From Schizochytrium sp. CCTCC M209059 (Eukaryota; Sar; Bigyra; Thraustochytrida; Thraustochytriidae), in assembly GCA_000818945.1 (NCBI GenBank), contig KN805393.1:1-64000 (forward strand): DNA of 64,000 nt, given 5' to 3'. Below are positions 59,902-64,000 of the stretch, piece by piece; the first letter of the stretch is position 1; each line of letters opens with the position of its first letter. Made by a program: the position numbers and the translations under genes. The notes beneath the pieces are model-generated. The model had not been told where the DNA came from. It ran no database searches and saw nothing but the letters and a program-made list of their open reading frames with translations.

Positions 59902-60978
59902 ATGGCGACCCCCACGTCAGGAGGCGGCGCCCAAGGAGCCCAGGTCTCCGGCGACGACTTTCTGCTCAAGGGGGAGCAGCTCATGGCGGCAGGGAACGAG
60001 GAGCTCGCGGTCCAGTTTCTAGAAAAGGGCCTCAATCTGGAACCCAAACATGTGGAGCTTCTACGCACGCTGGGAGAGGCATACATGGATATGGGCCGCG
60101 TGGCCGATGCCAAAGGCATCTTCTTGCGGGCTGTTGAATGCGCGCCCGCAGATGCGAGCTTCTACATGTATGTCGGTCAGGTCAGCGGGAACAAAGACGC
60201 CCTTGAGGCGTACGAGCGCGGCGTTAGTCTCTTGGAAAGCCAGCTCCAGGCTGCCAAAGACGGCAACCATGCCGAGATCGAGACCAAGATCACGTCGCGT
60301 CAGCTCGCTTGTGCATACTGCAGCCTTGCTGAACTGTTCATGAGCGATCTCTGCTTTGAAGATGATGCCGAAGCACGTTGCGATAAGTATCTTACTCGCG
60401 CACTCGAGGTGTATCCAGACCACCCGCAGGCATTGCAATGCATGGCAAGCTTTCGCATCAGCCAGCGCCGGCCCGAGGATGCCAAGCCGCTTGCTCTGAA
60501 GGCCCTAGAAAGTATTCGCAATGCCCTCGGTCGCATGGATGACGACGACGGCGACAATGGCATGATGGTCGATGCAGGCGCAGGCTCGCTGGATCAGGCC
60601 CAGGAAGAGGATGACGAGACCCTCGTTCCGTTCGAGTTTCGCGCCGCCACCGCACGAATTCTTGTAGAGGTTGGCGAAGCTGCGCGAGCTGTCCCGCTCG
60701 TGGAGCGTCTCATTCGCGAGAACGACTCTGTGGTCGAGGTGTGGCTGCTGCTCGCGCAATGTCACATGGCTGCTGAGCATGCCAGTCCTGCTGACGAGTG
60801 CCTCGAGAAAGCGCAAGAGCTCTGCACACAGCTGCTTGCTTCGGAGCCTTCTTTCCAGCACGATGAGCAATTTCTCGCGGTCAAAGACAAGGTTGACAAA
60901 CTTCGCGTCTTCGTTGCGCCCTTGGCCGAGAAAGAGGAGGCACAGAACGGCGCGACGGGCGCCTCGGCCTCCTCATAA
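59902..60978 (+). CDS. ACL4-like TPR chaperone of ribosomal protein uL4
   Basis: A 358-aa single-exon gene of tetratricopeptide repeats. The most telling part is TSRQLACAYCSLAELFMSDL followed by CFEDDAEARCDKYLTRALEV and PEDAKPLALKALESIRNALG; this run (S.RQLA.AYCS.AEL.MTDLCFE.DAE..CE.YL..AL) is diagnostic of the Acl4/YDR161W group. Also present are PFEFRAATARILVEVGEAAR and EVWLLLAQCHMAAE. Acl4 holds newly made Rpl4 (uL4) soluble and carries it into the nucleus for 60S assembly. An acidic MDDDDGDNG loop interrupts the repeats. The frame is open to 59545, but the family match starts at the Met at 59902. Confidence 0.82.
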   Translation: MATPTSGGGAQGAQVSGDDFLLKGEQLMAAGNEELAVQFLEKGLNLEPKHVELLRTLGEAYMDMGRVADAKGIFLRAVECAPADASFYMYVGQVSGNKDALEAYERGVSLLESQLQAAKDGNHAEIETKITSRQLACAYCSLAELFMSDLCFEDDAEARCDKYLTRALEVYPDHPQALQCMASFRISQRRPEDAKPLALKALESIRNALGRMDDDDGDNGMMVDAGAGSLDQAQEEDDETLVPFEFRAATARILVEVGEAARAVPLVERLIRENDSVVEVWLLLAQCHMAAEHASPADECLEKAQELCTQLLASEPSFQHDEQFLAVKDKVDKLRVFVAPLAEKEEAQNGATGASASS

Positions 60979-61192
60979 TCCCTTTTCCTTTTCCGAACCC
61001 GCTGTGAGCCCAGCTTCTCCTTGGAGGACTGGAAGAAAGGAACAAGAAGAGTGGACAGGACAAGAGGGAATGAGAAGATGAAGATATGGATCTCTGTGCA
61101 TACAAATTAAAATATTCCTGCCAAGGGCATCGTGTGTCAATACTGTTTTCTTCCTTACCCGTTCGGCGTGCCCTCCGAACGCTGTCACCTCC

Positions 61193-64000
61193 TCATTTAT
61201 CAAGGGCGGTGGAAGATGTGGTTGCATTTGCAGATGAAGTAGCCTCATCCGAAAGGAGTAGAGCAGCTCCGGTGACCATTGAGCTGGATTCAGCCTCCGG
61301 CCCGAGTTTTCGTTTGCGCGCAGGCAACTCACGCAGCAGAGGCATTGTAGGAATTGCGTCGACTGAAGAAGGCGGTCCTCGTCGTTTGCGGCCGACCGAG
61401 ACGGAAAATGGAGTTTTGCGTCGTGATTCAAGGAGTCGCCCCGCCTCATTGAGTGAGACCGTTTTGATGGCCTGCTCCTGAACGGCACTGCTTGGATCTG
61501 GCCAACGCCCGCGCTTGTTGGAACCCGGCGTGCCCGCTCCGTGGTAGCCGTCTCCGCGAAATCCACCATTTGCTGTGCCCGAGGACGAGGGCGTCGTGAT
61601 TGCGGATGAAGACGAGGGCGATCTTGCAAGACGCGTGTTTCCTCCATTCGCCGGGGGTACCGCCATTGGTGCAGATGAAGCAGATAAGAGGGCAGAAAGC
61701 GCCGTCGCGGTAGCTCCTGACAAAAGCGCTCCCCCTTTGGCGCCTGTTATATCTCCTCCAACATCGGAGTCCTCGTCGTCGATAGGATTACCGTCTTCGC
61801 GTTTAAGCATGACATTTTCAATAAAAACATCTGTGGGTCTGAGTTTCTTGACTTCTTCGCGACCATACCAATTGCCCGTGGAGCGCAAGAGCTGCTCAGC
61901 GGCGCGCTGCGCCTGAGGAAATTGCTGCGAGATCTGAATCTGGCGACCAAAGCGTGTCGCAAGCTTGCAGGCCTCGCGAAGTCCGCTAAGCATGGCGCCG
62001 CCCGTTGTCGCGGGGTGTTCTCGCGAGGTCGCCTCACCTGCGAAGAAGATGCGCTCGTTGACTGGCTCGGCAATAAGGTCGTACTCCTCGCCTGTGGCGC
62101 CCACTGCCACGTACGAGTAAGCGCCGCGCGCCATAGGGTCCGATGCCCACTTGGTCACGACTGCACGCGTGGGATCCGGCACGTCTTGGTTGGCAAACAT
62201 CTTCCGAAGCACCAGCATCAGGCTCTCCACGACCACGGCGTCGTCGGCTTCCTCGACATTGTGTGCCGCGCGTCCAGCCATGAGGAAAAGCAAAATGGGA
62301 CGATTGTCGACCAGACATCGATTGAGCGACCAAAACGTGAAGAACTCGCCACGGTGTTCCTCGTAGTCGTAGTCTGCGAGGGGCGAGCTCTTGGCTGGGA
62401 TCACGAGACGGGTTCCTGGCTCGTCTTGCGCCGTCACGACGCGTCCGCAAACATCGAATTCTTTGCTCCAAAACACCTCCGGGAATTCGACGACAACCTT
62501 GTTCAGGTTGCCGTAGCCAAGACGATCGATGGCACCTTGTTTCCACAAGGGAAGATCCGGGCTGAATTGAAGTTCACGTTTTTGCAAAATGCCGAGCGGG
62601 ACCGTCACGAGGACCGCGTCAGCATCCACGGACTGCATGGCTCCTTCCGCGTCTTCGTACTGAATTTCGACCCCTTCGATTTTGTCACCCTCATTTTTGG
62701 TCTGCCGGATGACTCGCGCTGTGCAACCAAATTTGATCTCGTTAAGAATTGGTTTGGCGAGACCGTACGCCAACTGGCCAAACCCTCGTGGCAAAAGATA
62801 GTGAGGGCCCTGAAATGAGTACTCGTCGTCTTGATCCCAGTGTGTGTTCGACACGTTGGCCAGCGAAGTGGCGCACGCGTACTCAAGATTGGCCATGTGC
62901 CATTGCAAGAGAGCTTTCTGGTCAGGCTCCGTAGCAGGTTGAATTGATAAAAAGTGATCGAGCGCCACCTGGAGGGGCACATCGTACTTGCGCATGACCT
63001 CATCGGCTGCTTCCTCGCTGAGTTCGGCGGTTTCACTTGCAGATCGACCTGAGATGAGCGAGGGGGGCGCGAGCGATTTGTTCATGCGTCGAATGTCATC
63101 AACAACGCTCAGGCTCTGCGCCGTCGCCTTGACGCCGCGTGTGATGGCCTCTTGAGCGAGACGAAAGCCCTCGTCAATGCGGCCGGAACCTTCGAAGCGG
63201 TCCAAACCTTCTTGGACACGCTCTGCATCGGCAGCGGCCAGACGCACGCATTTCTTTGCCGTCGCCACTGCCTCGCGAGCCCGGTCTGCGAGCACGTTGG
63301 GAGGTGAGGTACGCATGGACGCGGCAATGATGCTGGGTGCGATCGCCGAGCCGAGTTGCGGGGAGGCTCCAAATTCGTCCACCGCAGCTGGGGCGAGAGG
63401 TCGCAACGCACGGCGTGGCTGTACCTGGGGCAAGGACGCCAATTCGGATTTCAAGTTGACGTTGAGCAGGTTGCGCATGAGCGTAGCCTCTTCTGAAGCA
63501 CCGTCCGTAGCGGCCGATGCTGCGGCGACACCGGGGTTTGCGCCTTGCATGGCGGATGCAAGTTCCTGTTCCTTGCGCTTGCGCAGCGCCTCGACATCGA
63601 CGCGACCGGGGAACTCGGTGTTGGCCAGGAGCAATAGCTTGTCATCAACAGCGCGCTCGGTGGCGGCCAAAAAGGATGATTCGACGGCGCGATCCATTTC
63701 GTCCGTGACGCGTGAGCGCTTGCGGCCGTCGCTCCAGTACAGTGGACAGGTGGGGTTTACGACATGCATGGGATCTCCAAGCTGATCGCAGAGCAAGCGA
63801 GCAGGGTGGGCTACGCCCCCGGTGATGAGCATGGCGCCGAGATCCACGGGTGCTCCGTCAAAGCTCTTGTCTGTGAACGCGCGACCTCCGACGCGACCTC
63901 GGCCCTCGAGCACGGTGACTTGGTGGCCAAAGTATTTTAGTTGTGTGGCGGCAGCGAGACCCGCAAATCCAGCGCCAATGACGACGATGCGCTTCGTGCC
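61193..64000 (-). CDS. KDM1/LSD1-like flavin amine oxidase, 5' end outside the window
   Basis: At least 935 residues with no interruption; the frame is open to the right edge, so the start lies beyond 64000. The edge encodes RIVVIGAGFAGLAAATQLK, the FAD dinucleotide-binding GxGxxG. GRVGGRAF follows, which completes the RxGGR motif. A long helical insert (about 250 residues) sits before LLQWHMANLEYACATSLANV and DQDDEYSFQGPHYLLPRGFG, which are typical of KDM1/LSD1. Then come ADAVLVTVPLGILQ, DRLGYGNLNKVVVEFPEVFW, WASDPMARGAYSYVAVGATG and FFAGEATSREHPATTGGAML, the flavin- and substrate-site blocks. A Gly/Ser-rich tail with basic patches ends the protein. KDM1 enzymes demethylate histone H3 K4me1/2. 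The SWIRM domain cannot be seen here, and polyamine oxidase is less likely because of the insert. Confidence 0.87.
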   Translation of the reverse strand, partial: GTKRIVVIGAGFAGLAAATQLKYFGHQVTVLEGRGRVGGRAFTDKSFDGAPVDLGAMLITGGVAHPARLLCDQLGDPMHVVNPTCPLYWSDGRKRSRVTDEMDRAVESSFLAATERAVDDKLLLLANTEFPGRVDVEALRKRKEQELASAMQGANPGVAAASAATDGASEEATLMRNLLNVNLKSELASLPQVQPRRALRPLAPAAVDEFGASPQLGSAIAPSIIAASMRTSPPNVLADRAREAVATAKKCVRLAAADAERVQEGLDRFEGSGRIDEGFRLAQEAITRGVKATAQSLSVVDDIRRMNKSLAPPSLISGRSASETAELSEEAADEVMRKYDVPLQVALDHFLSIQPATEPDQKALLQWHMANLEYACATSLANVSNTHWDQDDEYSFQGPHYLLPRGFGQLAYGLAKPILNEIKFGCTARVIRQTKNEGDKIEGVEIQYEDAEGAMQSVDADAVLVTVPLGILQKRELQFSPDLPLWKQGAIDRLGYGNLNKVVVEFPEVFWSKEFDVCGRVVTAQDEPGTRLVIPAKSSPLADYDYEEHRGEFFTFWSLNRCLVDNRPILLFLMAGRAAHNVEEADDAVVVESLMLVLRKMFANQDVPDPTRAVVTKWASDPMARGAYSYVAVGATGEEYDLIAEPVNERIFFAGEATSREHPATTGGAMLSGLREACKLATRFGRQIQISQQFPQAQRAAEQLLRSTGNWYGREEVKKLRPTDVFIENVMLKREDGNPIDDEDSDVGGDITGAKGGALLSGATATALSALLSASSAPMAVPPANGGNTRLARSPSSSSAITTPSSSGTANGGFRGDGYHGAGTPGSNKRGRWPDPSSAVQEQAIKTVSLNEAGRLLESRRKTPFSVSVGRKRRGPPSSVDAIPTMPLLRELPARKRKLGPEAESSSMVTGAALLLSDEATSSANATTSSTALDK

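Overview
The window is nuclear DNA of a protist, most likely a flagellate-forming stramenopile such as a thraustochytrid. That assignment is inference. It rests on long, mostly intron-free, moderately GC-rich genes packed 150-1500 bp apart, frequent divergent pairs, clearly eukaryotic proteins (CCR4-NOT scaffold, ERAD lectin, KDM1-type amine oxidase, TMTC mannosyltransferase) and motile-cilium proteins. No rRNA, tRNA, CRISPR array, operon or ribosome-binding site was seen. Several genes show good GT..AG introns, two of them short (77 and 128 nt), and three have a CTAAC branch-point sequence near the 3' splice site.

Left part (1-24 kb): a TMEM63/OSCA-like membrane channel; a PH plus RhoGAP-like protein with a spliced first exon; a METTL13-type methyltransferase; a two-MRH ER lectin of the OS-9/ERLEC1 type with its signal peptide in a separate exon; a small basic nuclear-type protein of unknown function; a RABL3-like GTPase; a mitochondrial-type M3 oligopeptidase; a YghU/Ure2-type glutathione transferase; a TMTC-like O-mannosyltransferase; and a protein with a SUMO-like C-terminus (NIP45/Rad60 type).

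Middle (24.2-26.3 kb): a 1,990-bp IS630-Tc1-type DNA transposon with 30-bp inverted repeats. Its transposase is frameshifted, has unusually long spacing between the second and third catalytic acids, and carries a SAP-like insert there. It lies about 210 bp upstream of a gene for an uncharacterised membrane/MORN-like protein. Next come the CCR4-NOT scaffold CNOT1 (one 7.2-kb exon), a 428-bp GAAA tetranucleotide array, and a CEP164-type double-WW protein.

Right part (41-64 kb): a gene-poor 4.3-kb stretch with minisatellite and trinucleotide repeats; a CCCH zinc-finger plus Smr-domain protein; a hypothetical coding frame; a head-to-head pair of motile-cilium genes (CCDC103/DNAAF19 and CCDC40); a secreted or ER 2-oxoglutarate oxygenase that appears to carry a VHL beta-domain-like module and ends in HEEL; a head-to-head pair of ankyrin-repeat genes; a small Lys-rich protein; an ACL4-like ribosomal-protein uL4 chaperone; and the 3' part of a KDM1/LSD1-like amine oxidase that runs off the right edge.

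There are three functional themes. The first is cilia: CCDC103, CCDC40 and the CEP164-like protein, which implies a flagellated stage. The second is the ER and secretory pathway: the MRH lectin, TMTC and the HEEL-ended oxygenase. The third is RNA and chromatin control: CNOT1, CCCH-Smr, SUMO-like and KDM1-like. All calls were made by eye from translated sequence, with no database search.
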